Positions 15,089 to 27,822 of a stretch of 64,000 nucleotides of DNA are shown one piece after another. Source of the DNA: Pipra filicauda (Eukaryota; Chordata; Aves; Passeriformes; Pipridae). Below the pieces are notes generated by a model that was not told the DNA's origin, did not search any database, and was given only the letters and a program-made list of their open reading frames with translations. The DNA lies in NCBI RefSeq assembly GCF_003945595.2, contig NW_024104909.1, positions 1,302,001 through 1,366,000 on the forward strand, in the 5' to 3' direction. Every line of letters begins with the position of its first letter. Position 1 is the first letter of the stretch. The position numbers and the translations under genes were made by a program.

Positions 15089-16420
15089 CAAGGGAAGTCC
15101 TGGATGCATCCAGCCCTGAATAACTGCAGTCCAGATCTCCAAGATGTGCATCATCCAAATGGAAGATTTTCTACGTCTGCTGTTGCTGAACCACCTCCTG
15201 TCTTATGAGGGGCAGTTTTATTTGCCACAGGAAATTTTCTGCAGAATGAAATCTAAAGCATGAATTTATTTTCCTGGGGGTTCTTTGTCATGATCTGTCT
15301 GATTTTTTTTCCCCTCATCTCTTAATTGAAAATCCAGGGAGGAAGGAACATAAAGGAGAGAGTGAGAACTTTACTGCTGACAACTGTTCCTGCCAAGTAC
15401 TGAGAACTTGGGTGAAGCAGGATGGTTTTATAACCACAGGTTTTTCAGATTGTATTCAAGCTTTCTAGCTGGATGATCACAAAGATCCTCACTAGAAGGA
15501 ACTGTTGCTTTATTTCTGATGCCTGTAAACAGTTCTCTGGGAAATGCACTTATTAGAGGAAATAACTCTTTACCTGTCTGTCTCTGGGCTGCCACTGCGT
15601 GTTTTGATGCCGTGGCTCTCAGCAGGAGCTGACACTGTTTCTGACACCTGGAGAGGTTCCCCTGGGCTTGCAGAAGTGTGATGGATGCTTTTAGGAAATG
15701 GAGATCAGGAAGAAGGTTTATCAAGGTTTAGCAAGTGCATTTCAGCTGTCATTTCTTTCATGTTTTGCAGTGAAATAATAATTCCTTTCATTACTTCACT
15801 ACCATGAAAAAAGCAAATGAGGTGTTTTGCCTGGAGTGCCATTGACAGGCACTCTACACATTCTTCAGAGTCCTCCTGCTGCAGAGCAATGTTCTTTTCT
15901 CCTATTTTGCCTGCTCTTGTTTATATGAACAAGGAGGCCGTACTTCTGTGCTGCACTATCCACATCTGTTGCCAGCAACATATTGTCACTTCTGAGAAAT
16001 GGTAAATGCATTTTAAGTAGCAGAAGGTAAGGAGCAGAGTGCATTTTTACACAAAAAATACCCTGCTATGTAGTCACCGGAACAAAAACTCTAACCAGAT
16101 AAATATGCTGCAGGATTTGCTATGCAAATGTACTTTTCACTGAAAATTTGGTGTTTGTGACAACCTGAATAAGTTTCCTCCATAGTAGATTCTTCCTTTC
16201 TCATTTAGAACTCGCTCATTCTAACCCAAGCCAGTTGATGATTCCATGATTGTTTCCAGAGAGAACTGAACTCTGAAGCCAGGATGTGCTTTTAGACATA
16301 AAACAAAGTTACTGTTGCAGCTGTTGCTGTAGAATCAAACTGTTCTGCTTCCCTTTCTGTCCTAAGTCAGGAGTGTAATATTTTGTATATTTGCTTATTA
16401 AAACTTCACTGCTGTTGGCT
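15089..16420 (+). other. KATNIP: Probable KATNIP 3' UTR
   Basis: There is no coding signal after the stop. The first reasonable polyadenylation hexamer on this strand is ATTAAA at 16397-16402, which would give a 3' UTR of about 1.3 kb. No better AATAAA was seen between the stop and that point. The end is a guess from one variant hexamer; no transcript data are available. Confidence 0.35.
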
Positions 16421-18301
16421 AAGCTGAAAAGACACGAGATAGCAATGCAGTTCCCAAATTTCTATGTATTGATGGACCAACAAAATGTATTTTGTACTAA
16501 ATACAAACCACTTTGTTTCTAAATGTAAAATAGTGTGTGAGAGTACATTGCACTTTTTTCAAGGGCTCTTCCCAATCTTCACTGACAAAAGAACCCTTTT
16601 GTTCTGAGAACTTTCCCCATAATGTGTTTCATGGTGTAGCTCTACCAAGAACCACGTTCTAATTTTTGCTCCAAATCACAGAACAGGCAACTCCAAAATG
16701 AAAACCAGGAGGAGCTGAAAGGAGGGATATTGTGAGGGCTCAGAACAGATATAAATGTCTGTATTTGGAAGAGGAGAGGCTATAGCAAGGTTTTGAAGAC
16801 TTGAGGCACAACCACAGATTTGTCATGCAGGCAATCTCTGAATGGGATGTCACACTGTTTGTTCTTCTAAGCAAATTGCATTGAATGGGCAGAGAAATGA
16901 AATCTGCTGTGTTTCCTGGCACAGAACAGCATCCTTATTATTGATCTGAAAAGGTATGAGGGGGAGAGGACTTCCTATGCTCATCTGTCTTCTCTGTATT
17001 TGTCTGGAGCCTCTCCAGTCCTGTGTGATGGACTAATGATTTTTCAGTCCTAATCCTCTGAGGTAACTCCAGGTTTTGTCAATTATTGCAAAATGCTTGG
17101 TCAAGCTCAGATGGGTCACAGCTCCCTCTGGCTGTTGTTTCCCTGTCACCAGCTCTTCCTCAGCAGCCAGTTGGTAACTGCAGCCAGCTTTCACACCTTT
17201 TGCCCCTGGAAATCTGTGTCCAGAGCAGCTGCTCTGGCATGAAGTTTAACGGCTTCAACCTTCTGCCATCCTCTCCTCACGGCCCTTGTACCCACTGAAG
17301 AGATTCCCCACAATTGCCACACTGTGGAAAGAGCGTGAAAGTCTTTAAAGTACTTCAAACCAGTTGTTAAGTTGTGGAACATCCTCCCCTGCAGTGTCTG
17401 TGCCTGCAGGAAGGGTTTGCCAGGCTGCTGTCTGCTCTGGGATGACACTCACCACCAAGGCATGGCCTAATGGAGGCCTTGATTCCAGCCAGGCATTTAT
17501 GGAAAGTAGCATAATGACTAGAAAATACTTCACTCATCCCTGTGGGGTAGGAGATGTCAGCATTTGCCCTCCTAATTGGACCTGAGATGTAATGACCCTT
17601 TCTATAACCAAAAATAATTAAGTACCGTAGTCAGCCCTATACACTCAAACAGAGGCACTTGACTCATTTCCTCAGTGAATCAGGGTTAAGGAAAAGGGTT
17701 TATTCCATTTTTCACCTTTTTTTAACTGACTGCTCACAAGTACATTCATGCCAGACTGGCATTTACAGGGGGGACAAGAGTAAACATGCAGTGAAGGAGA
17801 TCCCCACGGAGCACTTCAGTCAATGCCAGGCACAGTTTTAGCAGGAGTAATTCAGGGAGAATGTGCCCAGTGACATCATTTGACATTGTCAGAAGCATGG
17901 CAAATGAAAAGGAAGGAATGAATTCTTGCTGAAGGCCTTGATGTAAATTATTAAACTTTCACTCAGTTCCAATTTCTGGGCCACTCAAAAACGTTTATAC
18001 CATAGTTGCTCACCTTTACCTGTTGTGATTTGGTTTAAAGGGCATGGATCAAGATAACAGAAATGAGTTTGTTTGTCCCACAGTGACACTGAGAAGGGCA
18101 GGGGATAAAGAAATAATCTGTGAGGAAGTACATGTCAGGCTGCCTATTTTTTGATCTAGAAAAAGATATTTTTATCAGTCTTCACAGTGTAATCTGAAAG
18201 CTGGGATGCCTGGGAAGGCCTGCAACTTTTCAATTTCTGCTTTTTTGTACTTTAATCCAGAAGCATTTAAACAGCAGGGAGAAGCACCTGTCAGTGGACA
18301 A

Positions 18302-18339
18302 GCAGTGGTGCAGTGTAAAAGCAGTGGTGCAGTGTAAAA
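18302..18339. repeat. 19-bp perfect tandem duplication
   Basis: GCAGTGGTGCAGTGTAAAA occurs twice in a row. No link to a gene is seen. Confidence 0.9.
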
Positions 18340-21300
18340 GGCAGCATAGAAGACATGGAAGTTTGTGTAGTCCTGAGTCAGGAGACTCATCCATGAACCC
18401 CTAAGAGCCACATGAGGAGCTGCATGGAGCAGTTAAATTAAACTGAGCCCTTCTCATGGCTTAGACAGGACTGGGACATAAACTGCACTACAGAATCCCA
18501 CTGAGGTGATGCTGTTTTCTATAAGATGTCCTGGTCCTGCTGGACTTTCACCATGTTCCTGGTGTGTAGGTCATTCCCTGTCGTGGTGTCCAGTCCTACC
18601 ATTCCAGGGATGAATGCCAGGCTGGGAAAACCTGCAGGAGCCTGGCAGTGCCCAAGAGTGACTGGGTGTTGTGAGACTGGACAGAGATCTTGTACTCCAG
18701 GTAACAAACACACTGGAATGGGCAGAGACAGGACTTGCTGCCACTGAGGGTGTGAGGGGGAGAGCAGTGTGGGAGGGAGGTGGAATGTTGAGTCTTTAAA
18801 CTTCCTTGAGTTTCCAGAAAAACCTCACTTCCCAGGTAAGAGCAGACATGAAGGGCTGTATTGACATCTGAGTTCTGCCACCTGCAGGAGACAAAGTCTA
18901 CTTTGCCTTTGATCTGCAAGACAGAAGCTTTTCCCATTCCCTCCTGCTCTCTGCTCCTGCTGTCCTCACTGCTGGATCACCCCTGCTCCAGCCTGGGGGA
19001 TGCAGTGAGTGATTAGAGTCCAAACCAGCACATGGCTGAGGGGTGCCTTAGGCTGCCCTCTGTGTTCTGGGGCTGCTGATCTGGGAGGCTGAGCTCTAAC
19101 AGGAGCTGCTCTTATGGCAAACGTCACTGAAGGAGCCAAATCTCTTCCAATATTCCTCAGAAAATGTAAAGTCCAGCACACACCACCTGGCAGTGGCTTC
19201 ACCAGTACTGCAGGCACTGCAACTGGGCACTCGGCAGCACCTGGGGCACCTTCCTGTGTTCCCTTTTAGCTTTTTCCCCATCATGTCTATCTTTCAGCTG
19301 CATCATTATACTTAGAAGGTCATTCCTTTTACCCTGAAGGTCCTGTTTGGAATCACTGTTCTTTGCCTTGCAGGTGTGACCAACCTGTTACACTCTTCAG
19401 ATGGATGTGCTCAGATGTGTGACAAGATTACTTTCATTTCACCTCATTTTCATATGCAGGGCACGTTCTCTCTGATCTGGGGTGTCACCACCCCCTGTGG
19501 TCACAGCTCCTGTTTGTGGGGGGCCCCCATGTCCAGGGATACCAGTGCTGTGGGTCTGCCTGCTGGATTATTGTCCAAAAATGCTGCAGACACAACTGTT
19601 CATGGTGGAGGTGTCTCCTCCAAGCAGCAGAGAGGGAGACAGAGAGGACCATAACACACTGGGAGGGTGTTTGCCTCCCTCTGCCTGCTGAGGTCCTGCT
19701 GCTCAGAGCACAAGAAGTGGCTTCCTGGCTCGGTGGCCTCTTTGCCCATTTCTGTGACTATTTGCTTGTTTGCTGAGAAATGACTTACAGCCCATGTGAG
19801 ACACAAACATCCCTTTATCACACAGCTTGTATCACCCTAATGGAATTCTGTCAGCTGAGGATAAAATGTGGACTAAGAAAGCAATTATAGAGTGAATCTC
19901 CGAGCTGCAGGAAGAGCTGAGAGATGGGGACGGAGTGCCCAGCTGGAGTAATTTCTTGTCCGACTGGCCGCTAAATCTTGCTGGGAAGGGATCAATTTTC
20001 CACCCTTGTCTAACAGCATCAGCTCCCATCACCCTGGCTCAGGACCCTGTGAAGTGCTGCAGTGTTGAGATCTGGACATAAAAGGAAACATTTGCAATTG
20101 GTGGCTTCTTTCTTACTGACCCAGGAATTATTGGAAGAGGAGAAAATCAGGCTATAGACTTTCTGTCTGAGGGCTCTCTGGTGTTCCCTTTCTGAGCTCC
20201 TGGTGAAGGAAAGGACTGACCATCCCAATGATCAGCAGGGTAGGAGTTTCCCAGCCTGAAATGTTGCTTCCATGGTCCTTCACCCACGGCTCACTGCTTT
20301 GGCTCTAATTAGGAGAGGAAAACCTGCACCTCATGACCTATGAGCAGCCTTCCCAGGTACACTGGTTATTTCTGGAAGGTCTCAATTATGCAGTGAGACC
20401 ACAGTGAAATCCTGCCTTTAGCTTTCAACTCAGCCAAGATCTCTGCTGTGACTAAAATCAACTTGACTCACAAACCCTGAGTGTTGGTCTCTGTCCTATT
20501 GCTCGTGGGACTTCCAAAAATGTCAGCAGGCACAGATTTTGTGAGGTCTGGGGTGAGAGGATGGGCATTTTGGGGAACCATAAATCTAAGCACATAGGTC
20601 AGACTGGTACAATTAATTCACACTCAACTCTTCCCTTTTACCGAGTTTTTTCAGACCTCGAGTGCTTGTTATCCTCAGCTTATCTGGATCTAACTGGAAA
20701 AGGTGGTTTTTGAAAGAACATCCTGCTGGGCTAAGTGTGTGGAGATGAATGTCAAAGAATGCTAAAGCAACTTAGAAACAGCCAAGTCTCCTTCTCAGCC
20801 AAGGAGCAGTTGTTACCTGGCAGTCTGCTGGCCCTGGGGGAGGCAGGAGGTGGGAGCAGAGCTGAGGGGAAGTGTTGGATCTGGACACTGCACCTCAGAG
20901 CCATCCTAAGGGCCAGGAGCAGCCTGGTCCTTGGCTGCTGCCCCCTGAGAGTGTGAGCCCAGCTTAGTATTATGGACTGGTGTCCAAAGTGTATCCCAGT
21001 CAGTGCAGCTGGAGCTGAAACATATGTTGGGCAAAGGCTTGGAAGGGAAGCAAGTGTGGTAGGGATAAGGGTGAGGGAATGCAGGGGAAGCTGCTATGGC
21101 TGGGAAGGTTTCTCAGGGAAATTACTCTTCCCCCAGCACGAGCATTGTACCTGGGGAAGAGAGGGTTCCTGTGGCAAACACGATGAACCAGGAGCAGCTG
21201 AACCCTTTCATCTCTTTCACTGAGAATCCTCTCCTGCCTGATGGCAGCATGAGGTGGCTGCCAGAATAGAGGTTTCTGCGTGTAACAAGCTGGAGAAAGA

Positions 21301-21589
21301 ACTTTCATCTCGAGCAAGAGAGAGCTTTTATCTCTCATCAGAGGGGGCTGGGGGCACAGCAGCTCTCTGAGTGTGCAGGGTGTCAGGAGGAGGCTCTGGC
21401 CAGCACAGGGAGGGGAGCTGGGACATGACAGCCCCCCCTGCTCTCCAGTGGGCTCAGAAAGTGTAACACACTGATGGTGCTGCTCCTGCCTTTTATTATC
21501 CCTGGATCTGTGCTCCCATTCAGCAAAGGTTTTCCTGACTGTTTTCTGCAATTATACACTTTTTTTTTTTAACCTTACTAAAGTCAGAT

Positions 21590-21800
21590 CAGGTTACACA
21601 GGGTTTCAACCACTTTGGAGAACCTCTAGGAACAGAGGCTGCTCAACCTCTCTGGGCAATGTTTCAATACTTAACTGTCCTAATAGGGAAAAAGTTTTTC
21701 CTTTGACACATAATGACCTGTACTTTTCCCCACTGATTAAAGGCCCAGATCAGCGTGGATAAGACTTTTGGCATTGCAGAAAGGTCATCTCTGCTGTTGT
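21590..21800 (-). mobile_element. Degraded CR1 LINE fragment, antisense
   Basis: The order of motifs (GAGGCTGCTCAACCTCTCTG, GGGCAATGTTTCAATACTTA, then GGGAAAAAGTTTTTCCTTTG) follows the antisense CR1 3' region, but with many changes and small gaps. The ends are approximate. Confidence 0.6.
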
Positions 21801-23334
21801 CATCGAGCTGTGTAATAATAAATTCCATCTCCCAACTATAATTTCAGATTTGCAGATTAGCAGAAGTCTCATGATCTGCCTCTTTCCTGGTATGCTGGAG
21901 ACACTGCTAAAAATAGAGTAAGTAGCAAAGCTACCTGAGATGGTCTGAGCCTAAACAGTGGTAAAAACTAATCTACAGTGAATGTCGGCTCTGGCCTGTT
22001 TCCAAGGGAATGTTTTGGGATGGCTTGCTATATACTGGAGATTGTTTGGTAAGGATTAGTTGGTGAACAGATGAATCAAAGTGACATTTCCATTACCAAC
22101 AGGAGATCTGTCTGTGGCCAGAATTCATGGGGAAGGATGTGGGATGATAGTATGACTTTTCATTATGTTTAATATTGTCAGAGAAATTAAATAACCACTA
22201 TTATTCATCTCTCAGGGATAGTAAGGTGTCTGAATATTAACACAAAATGGGAGATCTGATCAAAACCCACTGACCCAGCAAGACATTGATGTGTATTTTA
22301 ATCACTCTCTTTGGGCCACTCAGATAATTTACTCTTCATAATAAATCTGCAAGAAGCTAAGATCTGCATTTCTCAGGACAGGGCTCGGGTAGAGCAGTGC
22401 CTGTTCTGTCCTTGTGTATTCTGGCTGAGGCCCTTTGGGATGCCCCAGTGTCACTCTTTTGCCTGAGTAAGCAGCATTAAGGCCCTCAGGAGACCTGCAC
22501 CTTGGTCACCTGGCTGTGGGTTGAGAATAAGGGTCAGGGGATGACTTATTGGGCCCTTGTTTGCCTGTCAGACCCCTCAGAGGAGGGAGAGGTCCACGGG
22601 GGAGGGCTCCAGCTCATAGTGGAAAATAACCACTTACAGAAATGTATGGATACAAGGAATGGAAAAGGGTCTCCAGAGGCAGTTTTACCTTGGAAAACAA
22701 AGATTGTAGATTTAATGTGAAAATTCCTAAAGTCAAGTTGAATTGGAGTGTGCAAGAGGCACCGGGTATATAAATGTGTAGAGAACACACCCTGAGGAGC
22801 AGGCATTCAGGTAGGAGAAGGGATTAATGGTAATTAATGGCACTGCCCAAACCCTTGTGACTCCCATGTCAGGACAGATAATGCCAATAAATGATATAAA
22901 GATGCAGACAGTTGCCTAAAACTCGTTCTGCTGTATTTTAAGTCATGAAGCAGAAGTGCTGGTGGACTTGTTTTGCATAAAACACTCACATTATGCAGGG
23001 ACATTATTATTAACAGTACGAAGGGGTAACCATGAGGTCATAAAATGTATGGATCAGCGAGTGACTTTGACTGCAGTTATGAATTAGAGATATTAATGAG
23101 AAGGCTGACAAATGAATCAACCATGCATGTAGATCCAAGCACAGTGAAGGGCCCTCCCAACCAGTGCCACAGAAAGTTTGCCATTTATCTTCTTTATCCA
23201 CTGATGCAGATGTAAATTAACCTTCTCTTCTTATTTTTCTTTTTTTTTTTTTCTTTCTTTGGTTGTTAGATGTTTGTTGTATTGCAATCTTTTAGTTTTT
23301 GCAACACAGAGCTAAATATTCAGTTTATTTTCCT

Positions 23335-23407
23335 AGAATGGTGTCTCATCAGAGGGGTTGGACGAGCTGACCTTTCCAGCTGAAATTATCCTGTGATTCC
23401 ATGACCA
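23335..23407 (+). mobile_element. CR1 LINE 3' end fragment
   Basis: AGAGGGGTTGGACGAGCTGA, then CCTTTCCAGCTGAAATTATC and CTGTGATTCCATGACC, match the very end of a CR1 in sense orientation, including the short direct-repeat-like terminus. Confidence 0.65.
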
Positions 23408-23699
23408 GGATGCATCAGGACTCTCTGTTTAACATAACTTATCTGCTGTAGAGACTGTTCTGCCAACTGGAGCCTATCGAGCCACAGCATGGGGGATATT
23501 AATAGGTTGCTTATTTAATGCAATCAATCAGTACAAACTACAAATTGCCTGAGGCTGGAAAAGTGTTCATGTCCTCACACTTCTGACCAGGCACCTGCTC
23601 TGAGAGATGACAAGGGGAGGGCAGCCTGTGGTGCTCAGGATATGTGCAGGGATGAACAGCTAACAGACAGCTTGTTACTTTGAATAAGGGTGATACTAA

Positions 23700-23860
23700 T
23701 GACTCTCTGGAGCTGGGTATGACTGGAGAATAGCAAATGTAATGCCCGTAGTTAAGAAAGGAAGGGAGGAATCATTTGGTCCAGTATTGGGTCTTCAGAC
23801 TGCAGAGTACGTGTTCAAGGGAAAAAATAGACTTATATACTTTAACGAAGAATAGATGGA
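23700..23860 (+). mobile_element. CR1 LINE reverse-transcriptase fragment
   Basis: Translation of about 23717-23780 gives DWRIANVMPVVKKGREE, which matches the CR1 ORF2 motif D-W-x-x-A-N-V-x-P-x-x-K-K-G. The frame is soon lost. It lies downstream of the CR1 3' end at 23335-23407, so the two pieces come from separate insertions or a rearranged copy. Confidence 0.65.
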
Positions 23861-26800
23861 ATGCTACATGAATTTAAAGACTAATTTTTCACTGTGTGTC
23901 TGATTGCCTGCTCCTCCTGTCTCTGTGCAAGTGGAGGTGATAACATTTTGGAGAGAAGGCTTATTTATGCTAAGGAGCCATGGAGGCACAGTGCAAATCA
24001 GTGAGAATTGTCCAAGAGGAACAATGGCTGAATCCCTTTAACTGTCACAATAATGGGGCTGTGTAATTGCCTTTCTCTCTGAGCACCAGGCAGCAAGACC
24101 CAGAGCCTTAAGACAGAGCAAGCTTGTTACAGGACACATTCTGGCAAGTACAGGATGCTAAAAATGAACTCAAAAAACTTGCTTTCAGGCCCATGTATTT
24201 AAGACACTGCTGTCTTACTTTGGCTGTGCTGACTCAGTTTTGTACCCTGCGAGGAGAAGGGCTCTTCCTGCGGGTGTGGGCGGCCAGCCCTCGCCCTCCT
24301 GTTGTGTGAGGAGTGGGTGACTGCAGAGAAAATAGACTGGACACAGAAAATCTCTTGGGAGTTGTGGGCAGGCAGCTGTGTTTCTCTCCCCAGCAAACCT
24401 AGGGAAGCAAAACCAGCAAGGAAAGATGAGGCTTGTAAAGGGCGAGAGGATTTGGTGATGTGCAGGAACACCAACAAAGAGAAGCACTCGGGAAAATCAG
24501 GAGAAAATCAGTGGATTTTTCTACCTGTGTAAAAATCAGGGAAGGTGCCTCAAGTACTGGAAATGGTCACAAAGGTGCAGATAATGCAGGAACTGAGGGC
24601 TGAGACATCTTCACAGAGGCAGAGCTGCCTCCAAGGTACAAATGCAGCAGAGGAAAAGGGGGAAGTGAGGAGTCTGTAAAGGACAGATGAAGGGGGTTTG
24701 TCCTGCTGCTCTTTTCCCAGTTTCCTCACAGCTGAGCACATGGGCTGCTGTGGCTGGCAAGGCACTGGGGACACACTGGAGGGCTCAGAAGGTGCAGATG
24801 TCTACTAATAATATATAGAAGGTCTGGCAAGACTGACCAGCTCTGGTTGGATGCAAATAACCTGGAAGTTCCACTGGAATAGCTAAAAGCTGGGACTATC
24901 AGGATAAAATGCACATCTGTAAAGTGGGTAGAGGTGATTCATATCACAACTGACCCAGAAGAAGGAGACTGTGCAACCTGAAAGGGACCCAGAACTGACA
25001 GTCTTTGATAGAACCAACCTTGATGACGTAAGGCTAATAAAAATAATTCATAGACTTGTGCTGGATCTGAGGTGTGAGGAGAACAAGGCTAAAAGTGATA
25101 ATCTGATCACATTGTCAGGCCTCATGAACAGGAGAAGCCACAGAGCCTGTTCTTACAAATGTTTTCAGATTTTGCAGGCAGAGAGGGCAGGCAATGCAAC
25201 ATATGAAGATTGATATTGCTAATCCCTAAACTGTGTTTTTGTCGGTTCTGTGGAAGTTATGGAAAGCTCTGAAGAGAGACCTCTGAGAGAGCTGGGGGTC
25301 TGATCTGCCACGGGAAAATTAGTGTGGAGCAGTAACTGTGTGAGCTCTGTGGGAGGAGGGTCAGCCACCCATGTGAGCCAAGGGGACATGTTTTCCTAGG
25401 AGAGCCATGAAGGCAGAACAGGATGCAGGGGGTGCCCGTGTGAGACTCAAACATCCCCTCCACGGTGCCCAGAGCCTTCAGGGTGATTTGTGGTGCTCCA
25501 CCACGGTGCTCCCCGGGGGGGGGGTGATTTACTCTGAGGGGATACTGCGTGTCCAGCAACTCTGACCATCCTGCGCTCACCTCTGTGCCCCCCGGTGAAG
25601 GTGGGAGGGAGGGCAGCCTTCTCCCTGTCCCTCACCTCGGTGCTGTGCCCCCCCCGAGGGCACACACTGTGCACAGCCCTGGGTATCCCTGTGGGCACCT
25701 CGGAATTTGCCAGGTGTGGCCACAGGTCGTGGCTGCAGCGTGGCACAGAGGGGCTGTGTGGGCAGGGCTGTGGCTGTGTCTGCACAGCAGCTTGTAAGTA
25801 AAATAAATTGCTAGTAACAGGGAGTTTAAAACGACACATTTGTAAGCTCAGCAGAGACCATCATGCTGAAAGGCAGGTAGGGGCTCTCCTACAACAGTCA
25901 GTGTTCCTGTGGAGATGTGCCCAGCAGGATCAGAGCGTGTCCTTGGACTGTGCTGCCCCCTCCCATTGCCCAAGGTGTCTGGAGCTGTGGTGGCACAGGG
26001 AATGATCTGCTTTTGGGGTTTTGTTGTAATTGGTTTTTTTATTCCTCCTCCCTGTTATTTTTGAAATAAGCTTAAGAAGTGGATTATAGCAGAGGGAAAG
26101 TGGGGCTGAACTCACAGGTTACCTTTTGCCATCCCTGTGGCCTGGCAGGGAGCAGCAGCCGTGTGCAGGACGGACGTGTGCTGAGTTTTGATGGCTTTGT
26201 CACACTGATACTGGGGAAGTGACTGTTTCCAAAAAGTGCCAAGGACTCTGGAAGGGAGTGGATGAGCCAGTGGGGCAGGGGAGCGGTGGCTGCCATTGGT
26301 ACTGAGCAAAGTGGCTCAAGGACATCCCTCCACCCCTCCACCCTCACCAGATCTTTACAGAACAGACTGCAAGGCCATCCCCGTGAGCAGAACCTGGGGC
26401 ACAAACTGTTGTTCATCCATTGTACTTTCCTGGTTCCCAGATGGGGAGGAAGGAGCTCCAGGGCCATTTTCCTTTGTGTCCTCCATGACCAGCAGCCTCC
26501 TTCCCTCGGGGCAGGCTCCACAGCAGGGATCACCTTGTGACACCCCAGCAAGGGGCCGCAGCCTTTCGGCATCGACGTCGTGGGAAGGCAAAGCACAGCT
26601 GTGAACACCTCTGAGCTGGTCTGCCAGCCCAGTCACCACGGACTGGGAGAGCTGGAGGTCACAGACCTTTACCTGTCTCACTGCTGGGTTGGTGTTTTAG
26701 GGGCACATCACACAGTCTTGTGCCCTGGCCCCATTACCTGAAAGGGGACCTGCCTGGGGTCACCCCAGCTGCTCACTGCCTTGCCCTGGGTGCCTGCCCG

Positions 26801-26869
26801 TGTTAACCCAGGATGCAGGTGGGCAGAGGAGGGTGGTTTACAATGCCCAGATCTCACTCCAGTTCTTGG

Positions 26870-26913
26870 AATTATTATATTATTATATATTATATCATAT
26901 ATTATTATATATG
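26870..26913. repeat. AT-rich imperfect palindrome
   Basis: A run of ATT and AT units broken by a single C (TATATCATAT). It lies about 100 bases beyond the probable 3' end of the BEN-like gene, and just before an AATAAATAAA on the plus strand (26965-26974). Confidence 0.8.
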
Positions 26914-26984
26914 TGGAATATTTCCAGATGCTGATTGGTTTGATATACAAAGCACTTTTAGACAAATAAATAAAAAAGAACAGG

Positions 26985-27395
26985 CACGATTTTCTAACAA
27001 GTAATGTCATTTAATGAATGATACACTCTAGAAAATAGAAACTACCCAGATGCTGGTTGGTTGGTCTGTTTGGGGCTGGGAGAAGGCCCTTGCTCGGACG
27101 TACAATGCCTTCTTGGGATTCTTTTGTTGGCATTTGTAGTTGCTGGAAACAAGGAAACGTCCATAGATTGAAAGAGACACTAAAGGAGCAATTGTTTTCT
27201 AACATGTGGGAAGTGTGCAGGATGCCTCCCCACTCTGTCTCATTGGGCAAGTGGCATGAGGGCTCAGAGCTCACCAACATCTTTACAGACGATCCATACC
27301 TGGAAGGGACAGACTCAACCGCTGGCACCTACCACAGTTCAGTCCTCAAACCACCAGAGACCTCTCACTCTGCACAGCCTCTGCGGGCTCTGCTG
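26985..27395 (-). other. Probable 3' UTR of the BEN-like gene
   Basis: Reading the minus strand after the stop at 27398-27396, the first usable polyadenylation hexamer is ATTAAA at 27015-27010. Cleavage would then fall near 26985-27000. This gives a 3' UTR of about 400 bases. No transcript data are available. Confidence 0.4.
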
Positions 27396-27822
27396 TTATT
27401 GCACTGCTTTCTGGGCGCTTTTCTGCACGTGTTGCGTCTCTTCCCTCAAGGTCTGGCTGCTAATTCCAGGGAATATGCTTTTCAGAATGTCACAGTACAC
27501 CATGTACAGCTCTGGGTCTATTTGGGGCCTGGGCAGAGCCCAGGAGTTGCAGGGCTGTTCGGTGGGGGGGTGCTGTGGCCTGTAGACATCGCTGAAGAGC
27601 GCGGTGAGGATCTTGTGGGCGGCCTTGTAGGGGTCATCCTCGAACTGCACCATGGCCTTGAGCTCCGTCAGGGTGTAGCCGTTGTACCTCTTGCTGTCCT
27701 CGGCCAGGGGCTGCACCGTCTCACCGATGTGCCTCACCTTCCACTTCAGGCATTTCAGGTCTTCCTTCACATCCTCTAGTTCTTTCTCCATGGCTTGGAA
27801 CTCCTTTGCGGTCACAAATCTC
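27396..27822 (-). CDS. BEN-domain-like protein, last exon
   Basis: The minus-strand exon has acceptor CTTTCCTTGGCAG and runs to TAA at 27398-27396. It completes an Arg codon and encodes 141 more residues. The first about 35 (FQAMEKELEDVKEDLK and onward) look like a coiled coil. The rest has the BEN domain layout: an entry segment YTLTELKAMV, a helix KAAHKILTALF, a loop, PQIDPELYMVYCDILKSIFP, and a final helix with LREETQHVQKSAQK. The protein stops just after the domain. BEN domains bind DNA or act in chromatin and transcriptional repression; here that role is inferred from the fold alone. I do not recognise the gene. The long plus-strand frame over the same bases is its shadow. Confidence 0.75.

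Larger units (their letters stand above)
16421..26984. other. Intergenic region between KATNIP and the BEN-like gene
   Basis: I find no exon that I can support over about 10.5 kb. The longest open frames (21000-21551, 26084-26608 and 25447-25839, all minus) have no recognisable domains and no good splice context. The region contains CR1 fragments, small tandem repeats, and a GC-richer stretch at about 25.4-26.7 kb with a run of ten G. Confidence 0.6.

Noticed and set aside
21000..21551. 183-residue minus-strand open frame
   Set aside because: It has no domain, no splice context and no similarity I recognise. It sits next to a degraded CR1 in intergenic sequence.
22260..22300. Minus-strand CWVSGF followed by a stop, considered as the GSG1L C-terminus
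   Set aside because: The frame is closed by a stop a short way upstream and nothing else matches the expected tail.
26084..26608. 174-residue minus-strand open frame near the BEN-like gene
   Set aside because: It is GC-rich sequence with open frames on several strands and no domain. It lies beyond the probable 3' end of the gene.
27057..27779. 240-residue open frame on the plus strand
   Set aside because: It lies antisense to the BEN-like last exon, which has a domain, a coiled coil and proper splice sites. The plus-strand peptide has no recognisable feature.
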